Shown here piece after piece: positions 1 to 8,247 of a DNA stretch of 64,000 bases. The notes beneath the pieces are model-generated. The model was not told where the DNA came from. It worked only from the letters and a program-made list of their open reading frames with translations, and did not search any database. Made by a program: the position numbers and the translations under genes. This stretch comes from Bacillus_BD sp963765265 (lineage in GTDB: Bacteria > Bacillota > Bacilli > Bacillales > Cytobacillaceae). The stretch's first letter is position 1. The number at the start of each line of letters is the position of its first letter. The DNA lies in assembly GCA_963765265.1 (NCBI GenBank), contig CAVXVN010000006.1, forward strand, positions 730,494 to 794,493, written 5' to 3'.

Positions 1-353
1 ACATATTTAGCACCGTCTTCTGGTGAACGGATCACATAGCGGTCATCGTAGTTGAGGTTTGAAATCCTTCTGCCTAATTCAACAGCAGCTAATACTTGAA
101 TAGCTTTAGCAGATCCGATTCCTTTTATAGAGGTAATTTCATCAAGTGTTGCATCCTTTAGTAACCTTAATCCCTCAAAATGGGTTAGAAGACGATTGGA
201 AAGTTGTAGTACAGATTCTTCTTTTGTGCCCGTACGCAACATAAGGGCAACTAATTCATGGTTTGACAAGCTCTCCGGACCATTTTGAATAAAGCGTTCC
301 CGAGGGCGTTCATCCTTTGGAAAATCACGAATCATTAATGTATCTGTCTGCAA
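1..353 (-). CDS. radC: RadC / UPF0758 family protein, N-terminal part (runs off window)
   Basis: About 117 N-terminal residues are visible. The frame reads IRDFPKDERPRERF, then a helix-hairpin-helix type region (ITSIKGIGSAKAIQVLAAVE) typical of the RadC N-terminus. The JAB/MPN metal domain that defines the family lies outside the window. I chose the TTG at 353 because an AGGAG box sits 8 bases upstream, whereas the in-frame ATG at 335 has no ribosome binding site. The position next to maf, with comC and folC further on, matches the B. subtilis order. RadC was historically called a DNA repair protein, but its biochemical role is unsettled. Identification is secure; function is not. Confidence 0.9.
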   Translation of the reverse strand, partial: MQTDTLMIRDFPKDERPRERFIQNGPESLSNHELVALMLRTGTKEESVLQLSNRLLTHFEGLRLLKDATLDEITSIKGIGSAKAIQVLAAVELGRRISNLNYDDRYVIRSPEDGAKY

Positions 354-369
354 TTTATTAACTCCTTTT

Positions 370-432
370 CCCCGTAAATGGGAGACAGAAGAAACTTATA
401 GAATGGGGAGACTTCTGCTAAAATAAAGTTAA
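370..432. repeat. degenerate partial copy of the stem-rich dispersed repeat (family R2)
   Basis: The last 30 bases, running through GGGGAGACTTCTGCT to AAGTTAAA, closely match the ends of the two larger copies at 40.62-40.82 kb and 52.83-52.99 kb. The rest is diverged. The end of the element supplies the TAA stop of maf, just as the 40.8 kb copy supplies the stop of rdgB. Confidence 0.5.
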
Positions 433-1001
433 ACAGAGTACCCTGCCTTTTTTAATTCTCGGAACGTTCGTGAAACAGGAAGACCCACTACAGCAAAATA
501 ATCCCCTGTTATTTGTTTCACAAGAAGACTGCCGAACCCTTGTATGCCGTAGGCCCCAGCCTTATCGAACGGTTCACCTGTGTCTAGATACTGGATGATT
601 TCTTCATCTGATAACTCCCAAAATACGACATCTGTTTTTTCAAAAAAGTTTCGTACTTCTGTCGGTGCAATAATAGACACACCTGTATAAACGGAATGCA
701 TTCTACCCGAAAGCTTTTTTAACATCTTAAAAGCTTCCTCACGGTTTTGCGGTTTTCCTAAAATCGTGTTATCAACTACGACGACGGTATCCGATCCAAT
801 AACAAAAGCATTTGGATTTTTCTCAGATACAGACATCGCTTTTCGATGGCTAAGTTCCATCACAATTTGATCTGGCTTCCAGCTAAGATCATAACTCTCA
901 TCTACATCGCTGCTTACTGTGATAAAGGATAATTGGAGATTTTCTAGAAGTTCTTTTCGGCGTGGAGATGACGAAGCTAAAATGAGGTTTTGCATATGCA
1001 T
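429..1001 (-). CDS. maf: Maf nucleotide pyrophosphatase (septum-associated)
   Basis: Maf/YhdE family protein that hydrolyses nucleoside triphosphates (dTTP/UTP or modified nucleotides) to monophosphates and is linked to septum formation arrest in Bacillus. The phosphate-binding signature ASSSPRRKELL is at residues 9-19 and the catalytic Asp is in IGSDTVVV near residue 71. Length (190 aa) is normal. The frame is open further upstream to a GTG at 1013, but ATG 1001 is preferred because AAGGTGA lies 8 bases before it; ATG 995 is also possible. It lies between radC and spoIIB as in B. subtilis. Confidence 0.93.
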   Translation of the reverse strand: MHMQNLILASSSPRRKELLENLQLSFITVSSDVDESYDLSWKPDQIVMELSHRKAMSVSEKNPNAFVIGSDTVVVVDNTILGKPQNREEAFKMLKKLSGRMHSVYTGVSIIAPTEVRNFFEKTDVVFWELSDEEIIQYLDTGEPFDKAGAYGIQGFGSLLVKQITGDYFAVVGLPVSRTFRELKKAGYSV

Positions 1002-1137
1002 TTTCTTTTTCACCTTACCTTTTGAAGTTTAGGGAGATACATTGTAATCCTATCACTAATAGTCCTGACAAACAATTCATTCTGGACATTTTATTTGAAT
1101 GTTTTAAGAATCTTCCAACTATATCTGTTTTAGTCCA

Positions 1138-1173
1138 TTAAAAATGTGCAAAGAAGAATCATCCTCTTTACAC
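1138..1173 (-). terminator. probable terminator after spoIIB
   Basis: An imperfect hairpin GTGTAAAGA...TCTTTGCAC is followed on the minus strand by ATTTTTA. It sits in the 280-base gap between spoIIB and maf, which holds no other recognisable feature. Confidence 0.5.
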
Positions 1174-1282
1174 ATAACTGGCACCTGAGCATCCTTTTTT
1201 CATTTCCCGGAAAATACTTTAATCGACTTCTTGTGACATTTCTCTCTCATTGCCGATGAATTGAACCGCTAACACGTTGCGA

Positions 1283-2344
1283 TTATAGGCTCTGATAGCT
1301 CGATAAAAAGGATAATAAATGTTGTTGAATCAATGTTAATGTCTTAGGATCAGGATTTTCATCATATTTCTTTAATTGCGCAGTTGCTGCTTCAAGCTCG
1401 GAATAGAGGATGATCATTTCTTTGTTCTGAATCTTATTCTTGTCTATTTTCGTCAAATCTGCGGACTGTTGTTCAAAGGTTGCCTTCATTTCAGTAGGGA
1501 TCCCATTTGAAAGGCTCGTCACAAGGGTTTGATAAATCGGTGGAGCTAGTTCTAGTAGTTTCTTCTCTTCTTCTTTAAGATTTGAAACTGTTTTTTCTTC
1601 TATAATAAATTCCTTTGTAAACGTGTCCGTACCACTTGCTTTATAAGCTTGACCCATTACTTTCGCAGCCTCAACATTCTGAGCTACTCCGATAAAAAGG
1701 GCAAATTTCCCGTCAACAGAGAATACTTCAGCTGGTATCCCTCTCTCTTTTAATGAATTTTGAATTTGTTCTGCACTTTCCTGAGAAGTATACACACCCT
1801 CCTGAACAACCGATCCTGAAAGAGAAGGGAGAGTCAGTTCTACACTTCCAGCTGCAATCGGTGTTTCCTCTTTTTGTTCCGTCCCAACTACTGGCTGTTC
1901 ACCAACTGTCACTTGCTCAGGGGGCACCATTTTAAGCATCGTTAATCCAAAGGTTGTCCCTACTAATACGGCAAAAAAAATGGCAAGAAAGATGGGGGTA
2001 AACATCCCTTTTCTCGGTTGCTCTGATTTATTCACTTTATTCAAAAAGGGAGGAAGTTTCGACTTTGACTTCGACTCTTCTATCTTTTCAATAGATCCAT
2101 TTTTAGATTGTTTACTCTCTGTCGCACCTTTCTTTGCTGGCAGTATCCATTCAAAAGTTTCGCCTTCTTCAATCGGCTCTTTGGCAGCAGCAGACTCCTG
2201 CTCACCACTTTCTGACAAATGCGACTCTGACTTTTCTCTTATTTTACTCTGTACAGGTGTATCATCCTGTTCTTTTGGTGGAAGATCCTTTCTGTTGATT
2301 TTTATCGTAATGGTGTTCCCTTTATTTGACTTGTCCATTTTCAT
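1283..2344 (-). CDS. spoIIB: SpoIIB, sporulation septum/engulfment protein with SPOR domain
   Basis: Sporulation protein that localises to the asymmetric septum and helps septal peptidoglycan thinning and engulfment. Seen here: a charged, Glu/Lys/Ser-rich cytoplasmic N-terminus of about 110 residues, one transmembrane segment (about 115-137), then an extracellular SPOR-like domain (about 185-255, with VFSVDGKFALFIGVA) and a helical tail. The start at 2344 is chosen because GGGAGGG precedes it by 5-6 bases; upstream in-frame ATGs at 2362 and 2359 lack a site. Position upstream of maf and downstream of comC is as in B. subtilis. Overall length (353 aa) is close to the family. Assignment rests on architecture plus synteny. 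Confidence 0.85.
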   Translation of the reverse strand: MKMDKSNKGNTITIKINRKDLPPKEQDDTPVQSKIREKSESHLSESGEQESAAAKEPIEEGETFEWILPAKKGATESKQSKNGSIEKIEESKSKSKLPPFLNKVNKSEQPRKGMFTPIFLAIFFAVLVGTTFGLTMLKMVPPEQVTVGEQPVVGTEQKEETPIAAGSVELTLPSLSGSVVQEGVYTSQESAEQIQNSLKERGIPAEVFSVDGKFALFIGVAQNVEAAKVMGQAYKASGTDTFTKEFIIEEKTVSNLKEEEKKLLELAPPIYQTLVTSLSNGIPTEMKATFEQQSADLTKIDKNKIQNKEMIILYSELEAATAQLKKYDENPDPKTLTLIQQHLLSFLSSYQSL

Positions 2345-2393
2345 TTCGACCCTCCCCATCAATTGCTGATTGCTACCATCCTATCATAAGGTC

Positions 2394-2429
2394 AAAAAAA
2401 AATAACAAGACATTTGTCGTCTTGTTATT
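2394..2429 (-). terminator. strong rho-independent terminator closing the pilus cluster
   Basis: An 11-bp stem AATAACAAGAC / GTCTTGTTATT is followed on the minus strand by at least seven T. It separates the pilC remnant from spoIIB. Confidence 0.85.
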
Positions 2430-2492
2430 GAATGCTTTCGTCAAATTTTTTAAAAGAGATTTCATAACCATTTTGCTGATTTAATGTCCATA

Positions 2493-3068
2493 TCAAACAT
2501 TCTCATAGATCGAGAACATCGGCATCATCGCAGCTAATACGATAAATCCTACAATTATACCAAGAATAGCAATCATTAAAGGTTCTAAAATAGCACTTAA
2601 TCGAGTAGCCATTTGATCTACTTCTTCTTCATAAAAATCAGCAATTTTCTCTAACATCATATCTAATTGTCCCGTTTCTTCACCGATGGCAATCATATGA
2701 CTAACTAGTTTTGGAAAAACCCAACTTTGAGCAAAAGGATCCGATAAACTTGAGCCTCTGCGAAGAGATTCACGTGATTGTTTTAACACTTTTGCAATCA
2801 CCAGATTGTTGGCTACTTCAGCACTCATGCTTAATATTTGTAGAACGGGTACGGAACTAGCAAATTGGGATGCCATTGTTCTTGTAATTCTAGCTATTAT
2901 TTGCTTTTGATTCAGCATTCCAAATACTGGAATTTTTAACTTTACTAAATCGAACATATATTGTCCTTTTGGGTGGCGCTTAATGGCAACATAGATTAAA
3001 ACAAAGAGAAGGACAATCATCAGACAGATATACCATTTTTCAATTAAGAAATCTGAAATAGCGATCAC
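2493..3068 (-). pseudogene. C-terminal half of PilC-type inner-membrane platform protein
   Basis: The 191 residues match the second half of a GspF/PilC platform protein: two transmembrane segments (about 13-30 and 165-187) around a cytoplasmic T2SF domain with SVPVLQIL, a GSSLSDPF-like turn and IGEETGQLDMMLEKIADFYEEEV, which is the family signature. Full PilC is about 400 residues, so the first half is missing. The reading frame begins abruptly at 3068 (GTG) where the upstream gene fragment also changes frame, so a deletion or rearrangement junction lies near 3070. The remnant cannot be a working platform protein by itself. Confidence 0.85.
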
Positions 3069-3069
3069 A

Positions 3070-3300
3070 AGGTTCAGTGATAGTTATAGAAAATTTGTCC
3101 ATTTCAAACAACATCATTTCAATCGCACCTTCAAGACGATAAAATTCCTGTTGCTCTGCTAATGCTACTTTATTAATTTTTTGACCATAAAAAGTTGTAT
3201 TTAATAATGCAACACCTACAATTGAAACAAACAATACAATAAATAATGTCAATAATACGGTAGCACCACGTTCGTTATTTAAGGATTTTAACCGTTCCAT
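3070..3300 (-). pseudogene. PilX-like minor pilin remnant, truncated at the pilC junction
   Basis: About 75 residues: a short basic N-terminus (MERLKSLNNERGATVLLT) and a hydrophobic helix (TLFIVLFVSIVGVALLNTT), typical of PilX-type minor pilins. These carry an N-terminal pilin helix with a weak prepilin site. Downstream of FEMDKFSIT the frame runs into pilC sequence in the wrong phase and stops at 3040, so the C-terminal globular part is lost. The gene follows two other pilin-like remnants in the same direction. Confidence 0.65.
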
Positions 3301-3311
3301 TTTTTACACAC

Positions 3312-3805
3312 CTACCTCAAGTGTTTTTTTATTAATAAAACGTGAACCTGGGGTAGAATAAATAATTGTATTGTATTGTAAGTTCTCCCTCTATCTTCAA
3401 GTGAAAGTTTCACTTTAATTTTTATATTATCAGAACCACTTTCATCATCAATTTTATCCACACTAAACTCAACAATATTACTCGAGAAGGACATCTGTTC
3501 CATTTTGGAAATAGACTGTTTTTGATGAATCATTATATCTAAAAAAAGTCTGAGAACCTTTTGTTAATGCCTACTCAGCTTCTGTACCATTAATAGTGGC
3601 TCCATCTCTAACTTTCGCACTCATATATTGAGTAATAAACCTCACTTCATGTTGAAGTTGATTTCTTATACTTGTGTCCTGATGTACTTTCATTGTGTTA
3701 TTAACTATCATAAATACGGGAATAGAAATTATGGCCATAATAGATACTGTGACAAGCAATTCAAATAAGGGTACTCCACGTTGACTATTTATTGTATTTC
3801 CTCAC
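3312..3805 (-). pseudogene. PilW-like minor pilin, broken
   Basis: The pieces lie in several frames. A pilin N-terminus QRGVPLFELLVTVSIMAIIS (3.72-3.78 kb) leads into KVHQDTSIRNQLQHEVRFITQYM, then stops at 3571. A second segment (3312-3533) gives FSVDKIDDESGSDNIKIKVKLSLEDRGRTYNTIQLF, the kind of C-terminal strand region seen in PilW-type minor pilins. The start is uncertain: a GTG at 3805 gives RKYNK before an in-frame stop, which one base change would repair. Multiple frame breaks in 490 bases; part could be sequence error, but the neighbouring remnants suggest real decay. Confidence 0.6.
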
Positions 3806-4244
3806 TACCGTTGTCAATTCAATTGTTTTACTAGGTGCTTCAATTGTTTCAACAACTACTCTAACTTGAAAAAAGATTACCTCTTAATTCAGTATTTGTT
3901 ATTGAAGAATCCAAACGTTTTCAAATTTAATTGTATAGACTGCATCACATATTCGTAACATTAACAAGGGATAAATTATCTTCTGATAGATTAATAGGTC
4001 CACAACCTGAGTCATCAGTGCATGTTCCATAAATTTATTGATTACTCAATATACTTGGATAAGAGGATACCCTTGCTTCTTCCATAACTTCTTCGGCAAA
4101 ATAACCAATTTGACTTTCCTTCCCTTGAACAACCGTTCTTGAAAAAGTTCCAGTAAAAAGTGTCAAAAGCGGTATAATAATAATTCCAATAATAACTACT
4201 GCGACCAAAAGCTCTATTAATGTAATTCCTTTCTCATTCTTCAT
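3785..4244 (-). pseudogene. PilV-like type IV minor prepilin, frame-broken
   Basis: The N-terminus KNEKGITLIELLVAVVIIGI (residues 2-21) is a canonical class III prepilin signal: Gly before the cleavage site, then ITLIELL with Glu at +5. After 69 residues the frame stops at 4035. Pieces of the C-terminal part can be read in other frames to RKYNK at 3787 (for example FQVRVVVETIEAPSKTIEL), so the original gene was about 150 residues. It follows comC by 12 bases. Without repair it would give a truncated pilin. Confidence 0.65.
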
Positions 4245-4256
4245 AAACGTCCACCT

Positions 4257-5009
4257 CTACCAAAAGCTTATATACCATTCCCATATTTGATATCCATAGG
4301 TATAAGCCATGATCGTTCCTATTAAAATAGCTGGTCCGAAGGCAATCGGTTGCCCTCGTTTTACTTTTCCAGTCATCATTAGGAAAAGCCCTACAATTGC
4401 TCCAACAAAGGACGCAAGGACGAGACTCATGACTGTTAGAGAAGGTCCTAAGGCAACACCAATGGCTGCATAGAGTTTAATATCTCCCCCACCCATGCCT
4501 CCTTTACTGACAATTGCAAGTAGTAATAGTAATAAAAAGCCGACTCCCCCACCTAGTAGGTAATACCAAAAAGGTTCTGTTCCAATAAATAGACGGGTAA
4601 TCACTAATAACCCAAGCATTGGTAATGTGACATTATCAAGAATTAACTGTTCACGAATATCTGTTAAAACGGAAATCACTAATAATACCGTTAAAAGTAG
4701 TGCAGGTATAAGTTCTAGTGATAAACCAACATTCTTATAAACGAAGAAAATAGAGACTGCAGTTAGCAATTCACCAAATGGATATAAAGCGGAGATTTTT
4801 GTTTGACAATATCGACATTTTCCTTTTAAAAATAAATAACTAAAAACGGGAATCAAATCTAGTACATGTAATCTATGTTTGCATTGCGTACAATGAGAAG
4901 GTGGGAAAGCAATCGATTCTTTTTTTAATAGACGAATGGCAACGACGTTGAAAAAACTTCCTAGGATGAGTGCGTAAATAATGACTAGAATATCGATAAC
5001 TACCAACAA
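4257..5009 (-). CDS. comC: prepilin peptidase / N-methyltransferase (ComC/PilD)
   Basis: Polytopic aspartic protease that cleaves and methylates class III prepilins. Visible: an LGSFFNVVAIRL N-terminal motif, two Cys pairs (CTQC and CRYC) of the methyltransferase zinc site, the first catalytic Asp in LTDIREQLI and the second in GGGDIKLYAAIG, plus about seven transmembrane helices. Length of 250 aa fits B. subtilis ComC (248 aa). The frame is open upstream into the preceding terminator, so I chose the TTG at 5009, which has a GAAGGGAAG box and aligns with the family start. Unlike the pilus genes around it, this gene is intact, presumably because competence pilins elsewhere in the genome still need it. 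Confidence 0.9.
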   Translation of the reverse strand: MLVVIDILVIIYALILGSFFNVVAIRLLKKESIAFPPSHCTQCKHRLHVLDLIPVFSYLFLKGKCRYCQTKISALYPFGELLTAVSIFFVYKNVGLSLELIPALLLTVLLVISVLTDIREQLILDNVTLPMLGLLVITRLFIGTEPFWYYLLGGGVGFLLLLLLAIVSKGGMGGGDIKLYAAIGVALGPSLTVMSLVLASFVGAIVGLFLMMTGKVKRGQPIAFGPAILIGTIMAYTYGYQIWEWYISFW

Positions 5010-5043
5010 AATTCTTCCCTTCTCAATGTGTATACTATGTATC

Positions 5044-5085
5044 AAAAAAGCTGTCGCCGCCAAAAATGACGCGACAGCTTTTTTA
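5044..5085 (-). terminator. strong terminator between prepilin and comC
   Basis: The stem AGCTGTCGC / GCGACAGCT is followed by TTTTTT on the minus strand. It lies immediately after the prepilin stop, so most transcripts from the riboswitch-controlled promoter would end here and comC would receive read-through only. Confidence 0.85.
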
Positions 5086-5117
5086 GCTTTTTTATTATGT
5101 AGTTATGTTCCTGTTAT

Positions 5118-5543
5118 TTATGGTACTACTGGTGCTAAGCATTTAGCATCAATTCCAACACCATCTGCAGTATAAGTAATGACAGCTGTATCATCTGTAC
5201 AATCATCAACCTCTTTTACTGTAGGCAAGATTCAAGATATGGACCACCCTCAGCAGTGCCATCACCTTCACCGTTAGTAAGCTTCTAGTATCAGCATAGT
5301 TCTAGTTGCAACAGGAGTAGCACCATCACTACCTCATAAATCGTTTAACTGCATCCTGTAGTATTGAAAGATTTTGTTCATTAGTACTTATATGCAGCAT
5401 TAGTCTCGATTACCCATTACCATCGGAATCGCAATCGCCGCAATAATCCCCAAAATCACAATAACAACTAACAATTCAATCAACGTTAACCCCTTTTGAT
5501 TCTTTAAAAACTTCATTTTTTTGTTCAAAAGTTTTTTTATCAT
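5118..5543 (-). pseudogene. major type IV prepilin (PilA/ComGC-like), multiply frameshifted
   Basis: Start ATG 5543 has GGGGGAG 9 bases upstream. The N-terminus KNQKGLTLIELLVVIVILGI, followed by IAAIAIPMVMGN, is a textbook type IV prepilin. After that the frame collapses, yet all three frames together still spell a pilin: TNEQNLSILQDAVKRFM, then DGATPVATR, then a tail with VDDCTDDTAVITYTADGVGI and a second Cys near the end (disulphide-loop pilin), stopping at 5118. About six indels are needed, some gains and some losses, in 400 bases. This differs from the insertion-only breaks in the housekeeping genes and argues for true decay. Confidence 0.8.
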
Positions 5544-5621
5544 TTGAACCATCTCCCCCTTTTTTTACTATATAAATAATTCCTATATTCCAAGAGTCAT
5601 AGTCAAACTCTTAAAATCAAC

Positions 5622-5664
5622 AAAAAACCTTTACATGTTGTATACTGTTATACGGTCTGCAAAG
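5622..5664 (-). terminator. expression-platform terminator downstream of the c-di-GMP-II aptamer
   Basis: On the minus strand CCTTTGC pairs with GTAAAGG and is followed by TTTTTTG; a small hairpin GTATA/TATAC sits inside. AGGTT at the 3' arm can also pair with AACCT at the 3' edge of the aptamer, so aptamer closure and terminator formation could compete. This is a candidate ligand-controlled terminator about 80 bases before the prepilin start. Confidence 0.65.
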
Positions 5665-5735
5665 GGAGGTTGCACCAGTAGCTCCGTATGACTTAGGTGC
5701 CCATATACAAGTCATACCTCATCGCATCCTTTATC
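5663..5735 (-). promoter_or_regulatory. cyclic-di-GMP-II riboswitch aptamer (candidate) upstream of the pilin operon
   Basis: The minus strand reads GGATGCGATGAGG, a stem GTATGACTT / AAGTCATAC whose loop contains TATGGGCACC, then GCTACTGGTGCAACC. The order GATGA-, TGGGCAC-, stem, AGTGCAACC-like tail is the conserved core of the c-di-GMP-II class (Rfam RF01786). GGCACC in the loop can pair with GGTGC in the tail, giving the class-defining pseudoknot, and GAGG closes against CCTC. Leader location before a type IV prepilin fits the known link between c-di-GMP riboswitches and pili in Firmicutes. Assignment is by eye from the conserved core, not from a covariance-model search. Confidence 0.75.
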
Positions 5736-6063
5736 TTCTTTATAAGGAAAATTAAAAATACTGTTTTTACAATCATAATATAATTATTCGCGACTTTCTA
5801 ACTACTTAAACAACTAGTTCGAATTTCCTTAATTTAATTCTAATTTTATTTTACCATCTAATACTAGTAGTGGAAAGTAAAATAAATTAAGAAATATTTG
5901 TTAACTTTTATCGCAATCACAATTGAACGCTACTAAAAAAGACTTGCTTTATCGATTGTTTCACGTGTGACATTTTCTAAAAAACTAAAGGATGTATTTA
6001 TACCTATTACTAAATAATAATATAAACTATGTAAATATAGCAAATATCTTCCATTGATATACT
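5736..6063. other. AT-rich intergenic region, no gene seen
   Basis: About 330 very AT-rich bases between the terminator of the thioredoxin-like gene and the riboswitch. The promoter for the riboswitch transcript should be here (for example around TATATTATG near 5.78 kb), but I cannot pair it convincingly with a -35 box. No ORF with a ribosome binding site. Confidence 0.5.
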
Positions 6064-6111
6064 AAAAAACAGCTTATCGATACAAGTATTATATCGAATA
6101 AGCTGTTTTTT
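6064..6111 (-). terminator. terminator after the thioredoxin-like lipoprotein gene
   Basis: Long stem AACAGCTTA(TT)CGATA / TATCGATAAGCTGTT followed by T6 on the minus strand. Confidence 0.85.
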
Positions 6112-6119
6112 AAGATAGA

Positions 6120-6801
6120 TCATTCCGCAACAGGAACCTGTATCGTATCTTTTTCCTTTATTTCCCCATTAAGGATTTTTTCAATTTCCTCTAAATTAAA
6201 TGCATCATACACCTTAATGCCATTGATGTACAAAGTAGGGACAAATTCCACGCCTAAATTCTTCGTGTAATTCCGTGTGAGCGAAATAGGATCAGGATTA
6301 TTTTTTTCTAATTCCTCTATACTAATGTTTACACCATAGTCTTTCAGTAAGTGTTTGGACATAATCCTCTGTTCCCCAATTCTCATTTGGCGATTCCTTA
6401 ACCATTCGAAGTTGAATATCGTATAACTGATCTGATTTATTTTTTTCCATGTAATAATCAACATGTGACAACAAAAGGGATGATTGATTCAGCAGTACAA
6501 GTGGTTGGCCTACATAATTGGCTTTGCCCGTATCAAGATATTTTTCCTGAACAACCGGTAATACTTCGCCCATCCACTTGTGACACCACGGACATGAATA
6601 ATCAAAAGCTAGCACAATGCTATTCTTAGCATCTGCATTCCCTAATTTGACCTTATCTTTCACATCCAGATCATACTTCGTATATACATAATCTTCATAC
6701 TTCGTATCATCAACATTTTTCTCTGTTGTTTCGTTTGAATTACTTTGACAGCCCGTTACAAATAAAAGGATTAGAAATCCAAGTAAAAGTACTTTTTTCA
6801 T
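6120..6801 (-). CDS. DsbA/BdbD-like thioredoxin-fold lipoprotein (one frameshift)
   Basis: Membrane-anchored extracytoplasmic thiol oxidoreductase candidate. The N-terminus MKKVLLLGFLILLFVTGCQS is a lipoprotein signal with lipobox FVTGC (Cys18). The fold starts near residue 45, with the active site CPWC at 70-73 (DYSCPWCHKW) and a cis-Pro region in VEFVPTLYINGIKVYD. An extra base near 6.34 kb splits the gene; removing it joins QTLTE to NYGVNISIEELEK and gives about 226 residues, normal for the family. Start 6801 has AAGGA upstream. It is separated from folC by about 50 bases and from the pilus cluster by a terminator. It might serve disulphide formation in exported proteins such as the Cys-containing pilin; that link is inference. 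Confidence 0.8.
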
Positions 6802-6855
6802 ACATTCATTCCTTATCAACTTATTTCCCAGCTGCAATTTTTCTCAATTGTAGTA

Positions 6856-8160
6856 TTATAACAAGGTTTCACGCAAAAAATGCTTCACCTGTGAAATAAA
6901 ATAGAGCGATCCAGTCACCACTAGTATTTCATTTTCTTTTACCGACTTATACTCAGAAGTTAGAACTTGTTTCCAATCTTCATCCATTTTTTTATGCGCA
7001 GAACCGCTAAGATTAAACAAAACCTCTACAGACGTAGCACGTGGGTAATCAAAGCTGACAAAAGTAATTTCATCTGCTACTTGATCGAGCAGATGGATCA
7101 TCTCATCCAGTTTTTTATCGGCAAGGGCGGTAAAAATAATCTTAATTTTTTTATCATGATAACGTTTTGCTAGTTCAGCTGTTAAAGCTGTAACTCCTTC
7201 TTCATTATGAGCCCCATCAAGAATAAGGATTGGGTTATGCGATACAAATTCAAAACGACCTGGCCAATGGGCATCTTGTAGGCCTTCGCGAATATGGTGT
7301 TCTTCAATCAAATAGGAATGCTCTTTTCCAAGCAGTATGGCAGCCATCACAGCAAGGGCAGCATTCTCCGTCTGATGTTGACCGAACATTGTAATGGTTA
7401 AGTCTTGAAGTGTATGCTCATTTGATTGCAACGTAAATGTTTCACCTGACTCAATGGAAACATGATCCACTATGTTAAATTCTTTATTTAAAAAATAGAG
7501 GGGTGCTTGCATTTCATTTGCTTTATTCACAATCACTTCTTGTGCTTCTGGCTGCTTGACGGCAGAAATGATGCTTGTATCTTGTTTGATAATCCCCGCT
7601 TTTTCAAAGGCAATTTCTTTATGAGTACTTCCTAAAAATTGCGTATGATCTAATCCAATATTCGTGATGATGGATAGTAGAGGTTGAATAACATTTGTTG
7701 AATCAAACCGACCACCAAGTCCCACTTCAAATAGAGCAAAATCAACGGGATGAACCTCAGCAAAATAATAAATCGCCATGGCAGTAATGATTTCAAATTC
7801 AGATGGACCGCCTAGCTCTGTGCCTTCAAGTTCAACTGAGAGCGGATAAATGACATTTGCTAGTTGCGTAATTTCTTCATCTGATATGGGAATTCCATTC
7901 AGACTGATTCGCTCATTGAATTGCTCAATGTAAGGTGATGTAAAAGTGCCCGTTTCATAACCTGCACTTTCAAGAATGGATCGTAAATACGTAACCGTTG
8001 AACCTTTTCCATTCGTCCCTCCGATATGAACAAATTTCACTTTCTGTTCTGGATGATCCAATTTCTCCAACATCCATTCCATTCTCATTAAGCCGGGTTT
8101 GATCCCTAATCGTAATCGAGAATGAATCCAGTGTAGTGCTTCTTCATATGTCTCAAACAT
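6856..8160 (-). CDS. folC: bifunctional folylpolyglutamate synthase / dihydrofolate synthase
   Basis: Mur-ligase-fold ATP-dependent enzyme adding glutamate to dihydropteroate and to reduced folates. The P-loop GGTNGKGST is at residues 47-55, and the family motifs TSPYIEQFNERI, FEVGLGGRFDSTNV and ILDGAHNEEGV are all present. 434 residues, normal length; ATG 8160 with GGAGGG spaced 6 bases. As in B. subtilis it follows valS, here separated by a palindromic repeat. Confidence 0.97.
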   Translation of the reverse strand: MFETYEEALHWIHSRLRLGIKPGLMRMEWMLEKLDHPEQKVKFVHIGGTNGKGSTVTYLRSILESAGYETGTFTSPYIEQFNERISLNGIPISDEEITQLANVIYPLSVELEGTELGGPSEFEIITAMAIYYFAEVHPVDFALFEVGLGGRFDSTNVIQPLLSIITNIGLDHTQFLGSTHKEIAFEKAGIIKQDTSIISAVKQPEAQEVIVNKANEMQAPLYFLNKEFNIVDHVSIESGETFTLQSNEHTLQDLTITMFGQHQTENAALAVMAAILLGKEHSYLIEEHHIREGLQDAHWPGRFEFVSHNPILILDGAHNEEGVTALTAELAKRYHDKKIKIIFTALADKKLDEMIHLLDQVADEITFVSFDYPRATSVEVLFNLSGSAHKKMDEDWKQVLTSEYKSVKENEILVVTGSLYFISQVKHFLRETLL

Positions 8161-8180
8161 AGTTGTCCCTCCAACTTGAA

Positions 8181-8230
8181 GGTGTCAGGCACACCAAAAA
8201 GACATTTGTCCATTTATGATGCCTGACACC
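8181..8230. repeat. palindromic intergenic repeat with GGTGTCAGGCA arms
   Basis: A perfect 11-bp inverted repeat (GGTGTCAGGCA ... TGCCTGACACC) flanks a 28-base loop that contains GACATTTGTC. It lies between valS and folC. No T-run follows on either side, so it is not a classic terminator. Similar GGTGTCAGGC palindromes are common between Bacillus genes, so this is probably a member of a dispersed REP-like family. Confidence 0.6.
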
Positions 8231-8247
8231 GTATTTATTTTAAATCA

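Noticed and set aside
1980..2369. Plus-strand 129-codon ORF opposite spoIIB
   Set aside because: Exact antisense of the biased spoIIB coding region; a codon-bias shadow.
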